This document shows positions 21,176-30,688 of a DNA stretch of 35,421 nucleotides, in pieces. The DNA comes from Alteromonadaceae bacterium. Its GTDB lineage: Bacteria > Pseudomonadota > Gammaproteobacteria > Enterobacterales > Alteromonadaceae. The stretch lies in the NCBI GenBank assembly GCA_015491935.1, contig WGGB01000177.1, positions 1-35,421 of the forward strand. The letters run 5' to 3'. Position 1 is the first letter of the stretch; each line of letters begins with the position of its first letter. The translations under genes were made by a program, and so were the position numbers. A model generated the notes under the pieces. It did not search any database, had not been told where the DNA came from, and saw nothing but the letters and a program-made list of their open reading frames with translations.

Positions 21176-22627
21176 GTGCAATATAAAAATATAATTAGAA
21201 TTTTAGGCTTATTGGTTGCTGTACTTAGCGTAACTATGTTACCGCCTGCTTTGGTGTCATTAATTTATCGTGATGGTGCTGGTGTGGCTTTTTTATTAGC
21301 CTTTTTATGGTGTCTTTTTACTGGGCTGCTTTTCTGGTATCCCAATCGCCATGAAAAAAGTGAATTACGTGCCCGCGAAGGTTTTCTTATTGTGGTGCTC
21401 TTTTGGTTAGTATTAGCGGCTTTTTCTGCAATTCCTTTTACTTTACTCGATCATCCCGACGTTTCTTTTACCGATGCTTTTTTTGAATCTATATCAGGAT
21501 TAACCACCACTGGCGCGACTATTTTGAGTGGTATAGATGGATTACCCCACGCTGTTTTATACTATCGCCAGCAATTACAATGGATTGGCGGTATGGGAAT
21601 TATCGTATTAGCTGTTGCGGTATTACCTATGTTAGGTATTGGTGGTATGCAACTTTATCGTGCTGAAACACCAGGACCAGTAAAAGATTCAAAAATGACC
21701 CCACGCATTGCCGACACGGCTAAACATTTATGGTTTATTTATTTAGGCTTGACCATTATTTGTGCTGTGGCGTATTGGTTAGCGGGAATGTCAGTATTTG
21801 ATGCTATTAGCCATTCGTTTTCCTCTATTTCAAATGGTGGTTTTTCTACTCATGATGCCAGTATTGGTTATTTTGACAGTCAGTTAATTAATTATATTTG
21901 TGCCTTTTTCTGTTTAATGGGCGCAATGAATTTTTCTTTACACTATACTGCAGTGCATCATAAAACGCTAAAAACCTATTTTGCTGATGCCGAGTTTCGT
22001 GGTTTTATTGTTATTCAAACGTTTTTAGCGTTAAGTTGTTTTATTGTTTTGTGGCTTTTTAATGTTTACGATTCTGTTGATGTTTCTTTAAATCAAGCGG
22101 TACTGCAAACCGTTTCTTTTAGTACTTCGGCAGGCTTTGCTTCGGCAGATTTTTCTCACTGGCCATTGTTTTTACCTATCTTTTTAATCTTTTCAAGTTT
22201 TATTGGTAGTTGTGCAGGATCGACTGGCGGCGGTTTAAAAGTAGTACGGGCAATGTTGCTATACATTCAAGGTATGCGAGAGTTAGAACGTTTAGTTCAT
22301 CCTAAAGCCGTATTAGTGGTTAAATTAGGTAATAAAGCGGTACCCGATAGAGTGGTACAAGCCGTATGGGGATTTTTTGCTGCTTATACTATGGTGTTTT
22401 TAGTCTGTATGTTGCTAATACTTGCTTCGGGTGTTGATAACATTACCGCATTTACTGCGGTTGCGGCTTGTATTAATAACTTAGGCCCAGGTTTAGGTGA
22501 AGTGTCAGCCAGTTTTGCTAGTATAAATAGCTTTAGTAAATGGGTGTTATCTATCGCGATGTTATTTGGACGCTTAGAAATATTTACTTTGTTAGTGCTA
22601 TTTACACCCGCATTTTGGCGCAGCTAA
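21176..22627 (+). CDS. trkH: Trk potassium uptake channel subunit TrkH
   Basis: Inner-membrane K+-translocating subunit, gated by the cytosolic TrkA ring. The 483 residues (same as E. coli) hold four pore repeats with P-loops: SGLTTTGAT (107-115), SSISNGGFSTHD (217-227 region), QTVSFSTSAGF (311-321) and NNLGPGLG (434-441). CAGSTGGGLKVVR at about 346-358 is the flexible loop that closes the pore. The start is GTG at 21176 with a weak upstream site; the 65-base gap after yigZ holds nothing notable. The gene converges on trkA, its functional partner, with a 13-base gap. Confidence 0.96.
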   Translation: MQYKNIIRILGLLVAVLSVTMLPPALVSLIYRDGAGVAFLLAFLWCLFTGLLFWYPNRHEKSELRAREGFLIVVLFWLVLAAFSAIPFTLLDHPDVSFTDAFFESISGLTTTGATILSGIDGLPHAVLYYRQQLQWIGGMGIIVLAVAVLPMLGIGGMQLYRAETPGPVKDSKMTPRIADTAKHLWFIYLGLTIICAVAYWLAGMSVFDAISHSFSSISNGGFSTHDASIGYFDSQLINYICAFFCLMGAMNFSLHYTAVHHKTLKTYFADAEFRGFIVIQTFLALSCFIVLWLFNVYDSVDVSLNQAVLQTVSFSTSAGFASADFSHWPLFLPIFLIFSSFIGSCAGSTGGGLKVVRAMLLYIQGMRELERLVHPKAVLVVKLGNKAVPDRVVQAVWGFFAAYTMVFLVCMLLILASGVDNITAFTAVAACINNLGPGLGEVSASFASINSFSKWVLSIAMLFGRLEIFTLLVLFTPAFWRS

Positions 22628-22640
22628 TTGTCGGTAAAAT

Positions 22641-24017
22641 CTAAAAATAAATAGCATCGACATGAAAGAGTTTTTCTACATGAGAAATGAAACGCTTATT
22701 CACTAAAAATAATATAACGTGGTCTTCTTCTCTGATCACCGTATTAGAATGAGCAATAATGACTTGCTCACCACGTACAACAGCGCCAATTGTTGTGCCT
22801 GGTGGTAGTTTCAATGATTTTATTTCACGACCAACCACCTTTGATGAATTTTCATCCCCTTTAGCGACAATTTCTATCGCTTCTGCTGCACCACGACGTA
22901 AGCTATAAACATTATCTATTGAGCCTTTACGCACATGAGTTAATAAGGCTGAAATGGTGGCTTGTTGCGGTGATATGGCAATATCAATATCGCTACTATC
23001 AATTAAATCTACATAGGCACTACGTTGAATAAGTACCATGGTTTTGCGAGCGCCTAAGCGTTTGGCGAGTAAAGATGACATAATATTAGCTTCATCATCA
23101 TTAGTTACTGCAATAAATACATCAAATTGCTCAATATGTTCTTCTTGTAATAATTCTTGATCCGATGAGTCTCCCGCAAAAACGACGGTATTATCGAGCT
23201 CTGACGCTAAATATTCAGCGCGTTTAGGGTTGTGTTCAATCAGTTTTACTTGATGTTTTTTTTCTAATATTCTTGCTAAACCAGCACCAATATTACCACC
23301 ACCAGCAATCATAATGCGCTTATAAGGTGCTTCAAGTTTTTGTAATTCATTCATTACCGCGCGAATATTTTCACTGGCAGCAATAAAAAATATCTCATCG
23401 TCTGCTTCAATAACTGTGGTGCCTAATGGACGAATAGGGCGCCCATTTCGATAAATTGCAGCAACACGGGTATCAACATTAGGAATATGTTCTTTAATAG
23501 TAGATAGGGCATGACCTACTAGTAAACCACCGTAATAAGCTTTTACCGCAACAAGGCTAACTCTGCCTTGAGCAAACTCTAAAACTTGTAAAGCGCCTGG
23601 GTAGTCAATTAAGCGAGCTATATCACGAGTAACTAGTTGTTCTGGCGCTATAACATGATCAACAGGAATATCTTGATTATGAAAAAGTTGTTTACGGTAT
23701 TTTAAAATATGACCTGAACGAATACGGGCTATTTTTGTAGGTGTATGAAAAAGAGAATAAGCTATTTGGCAGGCAATCATATTGGTTGAGTCATCATTAG
23801 TGACCGCAATAATCATATCGGCGTCTTCTGCGCCTGCTTTTTCTAAAATATCAGGGTGAGATCCATGACCTGTGATCACTTGTAGATCCATTTTGTCTTG
23901 CAATTCTTGCAATACTTGGCTGTTAGTATCGATTAGCGTGATGTCATTTTGCTCTCCGACCATATTTTCTGCTAATGTACCGCCAACTTGTCCTGCACCA
24001 ATAATGATTATTTTCAT
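22641..24017 (-). CDS. trkA: Trk potassium uptake regulatory subunit TrkA
   Basis: Cytosolic NAD(H)/nucleotide-binding RCK protein that gates TrkH. The 458 residues contain two tandem RCK units, each with a Rossmann GxGxx[17 protein letters not shown] (about 3-18) and [18 protein letters not shown] (about 234-251). Each is followed by an acidic nucleotide-binding strand ([20 protein letters not shown]) and a TrkA-C domain. Length equals E. coli TrkA (458). It is the last gene of def-fmt-rsmB-trkA and meets trkH tail to tail. A 126-base gap with a hairpin separates it from rsmB, so it may also have its own promoter. Confidence 0.97.
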   Translation of the reverse strand: MKIIIIGAGQVGGTLAENMVGEQNDITLIDTNSQVLQELQDKMDLQVITGHGSHPDILEKAGAEDADMIIAVTNDDSTNMIACQIAYSLFHTPTKIARIRSGHILKYRKQLFHNQDIPVDHVIAPEQLVTRDIARLIDYPGALQVLEFAQGRVSLVAVKAYYGGLLVGHALSTIKEHIPNVDTRVAAIYRNGRPIRPLGTTVIEADDEIFFIAASENIRAVMNELQKLEAPYKRIMIAGGGNIGAGLARILEKKHQVKLIEHNPKRAEYLASELDNTVVFAGDSSDQELLQEEHIEQFDVFIAVTNDDEANIMSSLLAKRLGARKTMVLIQRSAYVDLIDSSDIDIAISPQQATISALLTHVRKGSIDNVYSLRRGAAEAIEIVAKGDENSSKVVGREIKSLKLPPGTTIGAVVRGEQVIIAHSNTVIREEDHVILFLVNKRFISHVEKLFHVDAIYF

Positions 24018-24108
24018 AGTTATTCTTTATATTTCTTATAGTGACTTTAATTTGTTGTGACAATTAAATAAGAGTGATGTCATTCAAAATAATTGACCTA
24101 GCTTGTAG

Positions 24109-24136
24109 GGTGGTGCATGAGGTACGAATGCCCACC
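24109..24136. repeat. REP-like hairpin between rsmB and trkA
   Basis: GGTGG-T-GCAT (24109-24118) pairs with ATGC-CCACC (24128-24136), giving nine base pairs with one bulged T and a nine-base loop. It is clearly more GC-rich than its surroundings and has no U-tract on either strand. The form recalls short dispersed palindromic elements, but only one copy is in this window. Confidence 0.5.
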
Positions 24137-24143
24137 TTCATTG

Positions 24144-25454
24144 TTAATTCATTTTTCTAATGCTCGCATAATAAAAACCATCCATACCTTGTTGATCGGG
24201 TAATATTTGCCAACCAAGTTTACTAATGTTTTTATTTTCTTGTTTCATAGGAAGTAGTTCAGCATCGTTATGGTTAGCTAAAAAGGCAGCGATTTGTTCG
24301 CTATTTTCTTCGGGTAATATACTGCAAGTCGCATAAATTAATGTACCACCAACTTTTAATAATGGCCAAATGCTTGTTAATATTTGTTGTTGCAGTTGAG
24401 TGAGTACCTTAATATCGCTAGCTTTACGCAGCCATTTTATATCAGGGTGACGACGAATAACGCCAGTACCAGAACAAGGTGCATCTAATAAAATACGATC
24501 AAAAGGTTTGCCATCCCACCAATCTTGTGGATTTGCCGCATCACCTGCAATAACGTTAGCGTTTAAATGCAAACGGGTTAAGTTTTCAGTAACTCGGGTT
24601 AAACGTTGTGGTGCTAAATCAATGGCTGTCATGGTGATATTATTGGTTTGCTCTAAAATATGGCAGGTTTTTCCTCCTGGGGCAGCACAACAATCTAATA
24701 TGTTTTCGCCCGATTGAGCATTTAATAATATGGCTGCTTGTTGAGCAGCACCATCTTGTATTGATACCCAACCTTGCTCAAATCCCGGTAAATTATTAAC
24801 ATCTTGGGCTGAACTTAGTTGTATTGCGCCAGAAAACTCATCAACTAATGTCACTTTTATATCCGCTTGAAGAAGTAACTCTAAATATTCAGCGATACTA
24901 TGATGTTGTTGGTTTACTCTCAACCACATCGGGGGTTTTTGTTGATTTGCAGATAAAATATCTTGCCAATCTTGTGGATAAGCGTGTTGTACTTTTTTAA
25001 TAAACCAACTAGGATGATTATATTTTATCGCATCAGGTAACGGCTTGTTGGCTGTGTTAGTTGGTTGTTCTTGCTGTTGGCGTTGAAAATTTCGTAATAC
25101 GCCATTTATCAAGCCTTTTAAACGTTTATTTTTTAATATGGGCGCAGCGGCAACCGTTTCACCAACGGCAGCATGATCTGGAATACGGGTATATTTAAAT
25201 TGATAAATGCCCACTAAAATTAAAAAATGAAACAGTCGTTGTTTACCCGTTAATGGTTTGTCCATTAATTGACGAACATCATGCTCTAATTCAGGTAAAT
25301 AGCGTAATACACCATAACAAAGTTCCTGTAATAAGCCTTTATCTTTAGCATCCGCTTTTAATTGTTGTTTAGGCAGTTCTTCCGTTAAGCTTTTACCTTG
25401 TTCAACAACCGCAAAAGTACATTGTGCGGCAAGCGCTCTAATATTTACGGTCAT
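24144..25454 (-). CDS. rsmB: 16S rRNA m5C967 methyltransferase RsmB (Sun/Fmu)
   Basis: SAM-dependent enzyme that makes m5C967 in 16S rRNA. The 436 residues comprise an N-terminal NusB-like helical domain (about 1-140, with AAQCTFAVVEQGKSL and LINGVLRNFQR) and a C-terminal Rossmann methyltransferase. SAM motif: DCCAAPGGKTCHILE. The two conserved cysteines are in DAPCSGTGVIRRHPDIKWLR (motif IV) and IYATCSILPEENSEQI (motif VI, the nucleophile). Length is close to E. coli RsmB (429). It is three bases from fmt and clearly in one operon with it. Confidence 0.96.
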   Translation of the reverse strand: MTVNIRALAAQCTFAVVEQGKSLTEELPKQQLKADAKDKGLLQELCYGVLRYLPELEHDVRQLMDKPLTGKQRLFHFLILVGIYQFKYTRIPDHAAVGETVAAAPILKNKRLKGLINGVLRNFQRQQQEQPTNTANKPLPDAIKYNHPSWFIKKVQHAYPQDWQDILSANQQKPPMWLRVNQQHHSIAEYLELLLQADIKVTLVDEFSGAIQLSSAQDVNNLPGFEQGWVSIQDGAAQQAAILLNAQSGENILDCCAAPGGKTCHILEQTNNITMTAIDLAPQRLTRVTENLTRLHLNANVIAGDAANPQDWWDGKPFDRILLDAPCSGTGVIRRHPDIKWLRKASDIKVLTQLQQQILTSIWPLLKVGGTLIYATCSILPEENSEQIAAFLANHNDAELLPMKQENKNISKLGWQILPDQQGMDGFYYASIRKMN

Positions 25455-25457
25455 AAC

Positions 25458-26468
25458 TTATTGATTTCCATTAATGTTGCTACCAACTTTAAACCAATCA
25501 GCACGACCATTTAAAATATCACTAACTGCTAAGGCTTTTTTATCAGGTAACTGGAGTATTTCAAGCGCTAATGCACCATGACTAGTTGCTATTGTTATAG
25601 CCTTTTTATTTGTTGAGATAATAGTGCCTATTGTTGAATTATTTATGTTGTCATCATTAACAACCGAGGCTTGCCATACTCTAATACGGTGTGTTTTTAT
25701 TTTACCCGAATTGGCATTCGTTTCATTAAAGGTAAATTGACTAACAGGCCAAGGAATATAAGCACGTATTTTTCGTTGCAAAACGTTAGCGGGTAATTGC
25801 CAGTCAAGTTCAGCTTCGCTTTTATCAAGTTTATGAGCGTATGTGGCAAACTCATTGTTTTGTGGTTCTCGTTTGTAAGTTCCTGTAGCCATTTGCGCTA
25901 ATGTATCAAGTAATGCTTGCGGACCTAAGAGGGCTAATTTTTCGTATAAGCTTGCACTGGTATCTTGCTCCGTAATTTCACACTCAGCAGTTAAAATCAT
26001 ATCACCAGTATCTAAACCTTTATCCATTTGCATAATAGTGACGCCTGTTTTGGTGTCACCAGCTTCTAATGCCCGTTGAATAGGCGCAGCACCACGCCAT
26101 TTAGGTAATAAAGAACCATGTACATTAATACAACCTAAGCGAGGTGTATTTAAAATAACCTCTGGCAATAACAAACCATAAGCAACCACCACCATAATAT
26201 CTGCATTGTAGTTAGCGAGTTTTACTTGATCGCTAAGCTCTTTAAAGTTAACAGGCTGTTCTACCGTTAAATTATGCGTCAGTGCTAATGCTTTGGTGGC
26301 ACAAGGTAATACTTTTTTCCCTCGTCCTGAGGGTTTGTCAGGAGGGCAATAAACAGCAACAATTTCGTGATGAGAATCAATTAAAGCCTGTAAATGTTGT
26401 GCGGCAAAATCGGGTGTACCTGCAAAAATTACTTTTAAAGGTGCGGATGATAAATTATTTTTTAACAA
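25458..26468 (-). CDS. fmt: Methionyl-tRNA formyltransferase
   Basis: Uses 10-formyl-THF to formylate Met-tRNA(fMet) for translation initiation. The 336 residues include a Rossmann N-domain with FAGTPDFAAQHLQAL and the catalytic triad N115, H117 and D153 (CINVHGSLLPKWRGAAPIQ and MDKGLDTGDM), equivalent to E. coli N106, H108 and D144. The offset of nine reflects a longer N-terminus (MLKNNLSSAP), so a later start is possible. A C-terminal OB-like domain follows. It lies between def (nine bases) and rsmB (three bases): Fmt adds the formyl group that Def later removes. Confidence 0.97.
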   Translation of the reverse strand: MLKNNLSSAPLKVIFAGTPDFAAQHLQALIDSHHEIVAVYCPPDKPSGRGKKVLPCATKALALTHNLTVEQPVNFKELSDQVKLANYNADIMVVVAYGLLLPEVILNTPRLGCINVHGSLLPKWRGAAPIQRALEAGDTKTGVTIMQMDKGLDTGDMILTAECEITEQDTSASLYEKLALLGPQALLDTLAQMATGTYKREPQNNEFATYAHKLDKSEAELDWQLPANVLQRKIRAYIPWPVSQFTFNETNANSGKIKTHRIRVWQASVVNDDNINNSTIGTIISTNKKAITIATSHGALALEILQLPDKKALAVSDILNGRADWFKVGSNINGNQ

Positions 26469-26477
26469 GAGAATATC

Positions 26478-26990
26478 CTAAGCGTCTTTTTCTAAACGGG
26501 CTTCTTTTTCTAGTTTCTTTTTAATGCGCTGGCGTTTTAAAGGGGATAAATAATCGATAAAAAGAACACCTTTTAAATGATCAAGTTCATGCTGAATACA
26601 AATAGCGAGTAATTCTTCACCATCTAAGATGAATTCTTTGCCGTTTTTATCTAAAGCTTTTACTGTTACGGTGTTATGGCGGTCTACCTTGGCATAACAG
26701 CCGGGTACCGATAAACAACCTTCTTCATTGACAACTATGTCGTTACCTTTTTTGATTATTTCAGGATTAATTAAAACAATAGGTTCATTGTTGTCTTCTG
26801 AAACATCAATAACAACAATGCGTTGATGAATATCTATTTGCGTAGCAGCTAAACCAACGCCTTTTTCTTGATACATGGTTTCAAGCATATTATCAACAAT
26901 AGTGCGAATATTGTCATTTACCTCAGTTACATCTGTAGCTTTGGTGCGTAGTCTTTCATCTGGAAAGCGTAAAACTGTTAAAATTGTCAT
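26478..26990 (-). CDS. def: Peptide deformylase
   Basis: Metalloenzyme that removes the N-formyl group from nascent proteins at the ribosome. The 170-residue product has all three family motifs: GVGLAATQ (44-51), EEGCLSVPG (89-97) with metal ligand C92, and HELDH (134-138) with ligands H134 and H138 and catalytic E135. E. coli Def is 169 residues. First gene of def-fmt-rsmB-trkA; its promoter should lie in the divergent gap 26991-27203, where I found only a weak TTGAAC/AATAAT-like candidate on the minus strand. Confidence 0.97.
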   Translation of the reverse strand: MTILTVLRFPDERLRTKATDVTEVNDNIRTIVDNMLETMYQEKGVGLAATQIDIHQRIVVIDVSEDNNEPIVLINPEIIKKGNDIVVNEEGCLSVPGCYAKVDRHNTVTVKALDKNGKEFILDGEELLAICIQHELDHLKGVLFIDYLSPLKRQRIKKKLEKEARLEKDA

Positions 26991-27148
26991 AATTAAGTAA
27001 AAAAATTAGCGATTATTGAATTAGAATGTTATGTTCAATTTTAGCCATTAAATTATATTAATCCTAGTGATTTATACATAAAGTCTCTTTAATTGTATTA
27101 ATTGCATTAAAATAGTAGAAATTTATATTTAATGTTAAGTAATATAAG

Positions 27149-27176
27149 TTGAGAAAATTTACCGTATAAGTACTAT
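27149..27176 (+). promoter_or_regulatory. Candidate promoter of the LysM-dprA-smg group
   Basis: TTGAGA (27149-27154), 16-base spacer, TACTAT (27171-27176) in the def/LysM divergent gap. Predicted start is near 27183, leaving a leader of only about 20 bases. Confidence 0.5.
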
Positions 27177-27203
27177 TTTGCTTTTAAGAATGGATTGAAT
27201 AGC

Positions 27204-28298
27204 ATGTTTAAAAAAGTTTTAATTTCGATTTTCTGTATTTTGTTGCCTGTTTATGCCGCAATTGCAGAAGAATTAACGTTACAAAAAAATGCACCTACCT
27301 CGTATGTTGTTAAAAAAGGTGACACGTTATGGGATATATCTGCCATATTTTTAAAGCAGCCTTGGCTGTGGCCTAAGTTATGGCGTTTAAATCCTGAAAT
27401 CAATAACCCACATTTAATTTATCCGGGTGATGAATTACGTTTGGTTTATGATGAACAAGGTCAACCTATGCTGGTTAAAGGTAAGCCAAAATTAAAATGG
27501 TCGCCTCATGTGCGTAAACAATTTAAAAATCAAAATCCTGTTAGTATCATGCCTTTAAGTGATATTGCGCCCTTTATACAGTACGAAAGCTTATTAACTC
27601 AAGCGCAAGTTGATACGTTACCTTATGTGTTAGGTAGTAATGAAGGACATAACTTTAGTATGGATGATTTAAAACTTTACATTAAAGGTGATTTGAAATT
27701 AGGCCAAGCTTATGCTTTTTATAATAAAGGTGAAAAAATAATTGACCCGCAAAGCCAAAAACTTATTGGCTACTATGCTAAGCTTGTTGGTACTGGTAAA
27801 GTAATACGAACAGGTGATATTGAAAATAATATTCCAGCAACTATTTACCTAAATAGTGTAAAACGAGAGGTTCACTCAGGCGATTTTGTTTTACCTGTTA
27901 ATGAAGGGCAATTATTACCCGCTTATTATACGATGCAAGCAGCGGCTAAAGGTTTAAATGGTACTATCATAAAAGCCGCAACTCAAAATAGAGAGTTTGC
28001 TAAGCTTGATGTTGTGATGATCAATAAAGGTGAAAACGATCATGTCAAACTAGGTGATGTTATGTCTATTAATCGTCAAAGCCCGCAAGTTATAGAAACA
28101 ACACATGGTCCAATGTATTTAAAAGATGCATCAAGTTGGGAACGTTTAACTGAATCTTCAGGTGATGATTATAAAATGCCTACAGAAACATTAGGTAAGT
28201 TAATGATTTTTAAAACTTATCCTGAAGTTAGTATAGGGTTTATTTTAACTACAAAAAAACCTATCAAATTACAAGACAGTGTAACAGCACCTTTTTAA
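27204..28298 (+). CDS. Secreted LysM-domain protein
   Basis: 364-residue exported protein. The signal peptide is MFKKVLISIFCILLPVYAAI followed by AEE. One LysM domain occupies about residues 33-81: YVVKKGDTLWDISAIFLKQP, then WPKLWRLNPEINNPHLIYPG and DELRL; such domains bind peptidoglycan glycan chains. The remaining 280 residues have no catalytic motif I recognise. A TTG nine bases upstream is in frame; I prefer the ATG at 27204. The gene is placed ahead of dprA, a position where several gammaproteobacteria have a similar LysM protein. Its role is unknown; a wall-anchored structural or regulatory protein is plausible. Confidence 0.9.
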   Translation: MFKKVLISIFCILLPVYAAIAEELTLQKNAPTSYVVKKGDTLWDISAIFLKQPWLWPKLWRLNPEINNPHLIYPGDELRLVYDEQGQPMLVKGKPKLKWSPHVRKQFKNQNPVSIMPLSDIAPFIQYESLLTQAQVDTLPYVLGSNEGHNFSMDDLKLYIKGDLKLGQAYAFYNKGEKIIDPQSQKLIGYYAKLVGTGKVIRTGDIENNIPATIYLNSVKREVHSGDFVLPVNEGQLLPAYYTMQAAAKGLNGTIIKAATQNREFAKLDVVMINKGENDHVKLGDVMSINRQSPQVIETTHGPMYLKDASSWERLTESSGDDYKMPTETLGKLMIFKTYPEVSIGFILTTKKPIKLQDSVTAPF

Positions 28299-28333
28299 GG
28301 TTATTGAATAACCTGTCTTAAGGATGAGGCAAA

Positions 28334-29431
28334 ATGGAAAAATCACAAGTACATTATTGGTTAGCATTAAAAGCCATTAATCGCTTAGCAATTCATAAAA
28401 AGCTCTTTTTAGTTGAAACATTCGGCTTAAAAGAGCTTTTTTTTCAGCCACAAGAAAAACTACTTAGTTGTGGTTTATCACCTAAACAAGCTCATCAAAT
28501 TCGTTCACCTGATTGGCAAAAAATCACAAAAATAATCACACAGGCCGAGCAATGCGATTGTCAAATATTAACCTTTGATGATAATAATTATCCTCAATTG
28601 TTAAAACAAATTTATGATCCACCCTTAGTACTATTTACCCAAGGTGAACAAACCTTGTTAAATAAACCACAATTAGCCATTGTGGGTAGTCGTAGTGCGA
28701 CTATTGCGGGTATTGAATTTACCAAACATATTGCTAGTAATTTAGTACAGCAAGGTATAATTGTTACTAGTGGTTTAGCTTTAGGTATTGACGCTGCAGC
28801 TCATATTGGCGCATTAACTTCTACGGCAAGCACTATTGCGGTGGTCGCCACAGGTTTAGATACTGTTTATCCTAGTCGTCATCGACCGTTAGTAAAAAAA
28901 ATTATTGCTCAAGGAGGGTTAATTGTCAGTGAATTTATCCCCGGAACTGGTGCTAGAGCAGGGCATTTTCCACGTCGTAATCGTTTGATTAGCGGTTTAA
29001 GTTTAGGTGTCTTGGTGGTTGAGGCTGAAATTAAAAGTGGCTCATTAATTACTGCGCGTTGTGCGTTAGAGCAAAACAGAGAAGTTTTTGCGGTACCGGG
29101 TTCAGTAAATAATCCTAAAAGTAAAGGATGTCATTGGTTAATTAAACAAGGTGCTAAATTAATTGATGAGTTGGCCGATATAATAAATGAGTTAGATTTA
29201 TCGTGTTTTTCAGGTCTTAATGATTGTAACGATAAAAAAATACCACAAAATAGTCAACAAGACTTGTTTATCGATTCATTGTTAGCTAGTGTTGATTATG
29301 AGACTACTCCCGTAGATATAGTAGTTTCTCGGAGTAAGCTTTCCATAGAAGAAGTGTTAACCCGACTAACGATGTTTGAGCTTAAGGGCTTGGTAGCTGC
29401 GGTACCAGGTGGCTATCTGAGATTAAAATAG
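28334..29431 (+). CDS. dprA: DNA processing protein DprA (Smf)
   Basis: Loads RecA on incoming single-stranded DNA in natural transformation and is widespread even in species not known to be competent. The 365 residues comprise an N-terminal helical part, the Rossmann-like core starting [14 protein letters not shown] (about 116-129) with [14 protein letters not shown] and [12 protein letters not shown], and a C-terminal winged-helix part ending [22 protein letters not shown] precedes the ATG, 36 bases after the LysM gene. smg follows after 11 bases. Domain content is complete, so it is probably functional. Confidence 0.95.
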   Translation: MEKSQVHYWLALKAINRLAIHKKLFLVETFGLKELFFQPQEKLLSCGLSPKQAHQIRSPDWQKITKIITQAEQCDCQILTFDDNNYPQLLKQIYDPPLVLFTQGEQTLLNKPQLAIVGSRSATIAGIEFTKHIASNLVQQGIIVTSGLALGIDAAAHIGALTSTASTIAVVATGLDTVYPSRHRPLVKKIIAQGGLIVSEFIPGTGARAGHFPRRNRLISGLSLGVLVVEAEIKSGSLITARCALEQNREVFAVPGSVNNPKSKGCHWLIKQGAKLIDELADIINELDLSCFSGLNDCNDKKIPQNSQQDLFIDSLLASVDYETTPVDIVVSRSKLSIEEVLTRLTMFELKGLVAAVPGGYLRLK

Positions 29432-29442
29432 GGGTAAAGATT

Positions 29443-29916
29443 ATGTTTGATATTTTAATGTACCTATTTGAAAATTATATACATTCTGAAGCTGAGATAA
29501 TGGTTGATCATGATATTTTAACCGATGAATTATCACGGGCAGGTTTTCATCAGGATGAAATTTATAAAGCACTTTCTTGGATAGAAAAGTTAGCGGCTTT
29601 GCAAGAGTGTGAAACACATTCCTATATTACTCGTGTTGCGGGTAAGTCTGTGCGTGTTTATACCCAAGATGAAAATGCCCGTTTAGATACTGAATGTCGT
29701 GGTTTTTTATTGTTTTTAGAACAAGTTAACGTGCTTGATTTTGCTACCCGTGAAATGGTGATTGATCGTGTAATGGAGCTTGAAACAAAAGAATTTTGTT
29801 TAGAAGACATGAAGTGGGTAGTTTTAATGGTGTTATTTAATGTGCCAGGGCGAGAACAAGCTTATTCACAAATGGAAGATTTAATATTTGATGAGCAAGA
29901 AGGGCCATTACATTAA
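29443..29916 (+). CDS. smg: Smg protein (DUF494)
   Basis: 157-residue, acidic, mostly helical protein of the DUF494 family, function unknown, usually found with dprA/smf. It begins [20 protein letters not shown], the family signature, and ends with a helical segment [20 protein letters not shown]. The ATG has AGGGG ahead of it and lies 11 bases after dprA. The stop overlaps the first base of a perfect hairpin. Confidence 0.93.
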   Translation: MFDILMYLFENYIHSEAEIMVDHDILTDELSRAGFHQDEIYKALSWIEKLAALQECETHSYITRVAGKSVRVYTQDENARLDTECRGFLLFLEQVNVLDFATREMVIDRVMELETKEFCLEDMKWVVLMVLFNVPGREQAYSQMEDLIFDEQEGPLH

Positions 29917-29947
29917 TAGCAATTGAATTCATTAATTCAATTGCTAT
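29916..29947 (+). terminator. Perfect 14-bp hairpin after smg
   Basis: ATAGCAATTGAATT (29916-29929), four-base loop, exact complement at 29934-29947. No T-run follows (AAGTAAACG), so it may be a processing or stability hairpin rather than a classical terminator. It starts on the last base of the smg stop. Confidence 0.45.
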
Positions 29948-30017
29948 AAGTAAACGACTTAACTATGTCATAATACGCAGTAATCTTTTGCTGAGCAGTG
30001 TCATTTATATCACTATT

Positions 30018-30596
30018 ATGTCTAATTCAGATCAACCGTTATTTTCTCGTCATGAACATGCTTTAGAAAAAAGCGAACACGCTTGCCCTCTATGTGGTGG
30101 TGAGTTAGTTATTAAACATGGGAAAAGCGGGGCTTTTTTTGGCTGTGTAAATTATCCAGCGTGTGAATTCACTCAACCAATACATGAACATGAGCACGTA
30201 GATGATAAAATACTTACTGGTAGTGAGTGTCCATTATGTCATTCTTTATTGGCTGTAAAGCAAGGCCGATACGGTATGTTTATTGGCTGTACTAATTATC
30301 CTGACTGCCTATATATTGAAGAAGAAAAGCCTAAAGATGCTGGCGTTAGTTGCCCACAATGTTTACAAAAAGGTGTAAAAGAGGTTGGTGAATTACTCGA
30401 AAAAATGAGTCGCTACGGCAAAACTTTTTATGCTTGTGATCACTATCCTAAATGCAAATATATTGTTAATTACCCACCAGTACAACAAACGTGTCCGCAA
30501 TGCCATTGGACTATATTAGTTAAACGAACTATGGCCAGTGGTGATATGCTAGTTTGTCCACAAAAAAAATGTAACTATAAACAAAAAATTCAATAA
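30018..30596 (+). CDS. yrdD: Topoisomerase I C-terminal zinc-finger protein YrdD
   Basis: 192-residue protein made of four zinc ribbons like those at the C-terminus of topoisomerase I, but with no topoisomerase catalytic part. The Cys sets are CPLCGGELVIKHGKSGAFFG with a following C...C, CPLCHSLLAVKQGRYGMFIG with C...C, CPQC...FYACDHYPKC, and CPQC...CPQKKC. It matches E. coli YrdD (about 180 residues) in layout and neighbourhood. A nucleic-acid-binding role is inferred. The frame extends upstream to a TTG at 29988, but the ATG at 30018 matches the family start. Neither has a strong ribosome-binding site. Confidence 0.92.
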   Translation: MSNSDQPLFSRHEHALEKSEHACPLCGGELVIKHGKSGAFFGCVNYPACEFTQPIHEHEHVDDKILTGSECPLCHSLLAVKQGRYGMFIGCTNYPDCLYIEEEKPKDAGVSCPQCLQKGVKEVGELLEKMSRYGKTFYACDHYPKCKYIVNYPPVQQTCPQCHWTILVKRTMASGDMLVCPQKKCNYKQKIQ

Positions 30597-30688
30597 CAAT
30601 TAATTACAGCTTTTTGTTTTTTCACTCTGCACTTAAATTTTGTTTTTGGCTATAATAGCGCCAATTTTACTTTAATAGAGAAATAACT

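Noticed and set aside
28298-28314. Small AGGTTA/TAACCT hairpin between the LysM gene and dprA
   Set aside because: Only a six-base-pair stem without a T-run, directly before a good dprA ribosome-binding site; too weak to call a terminator.
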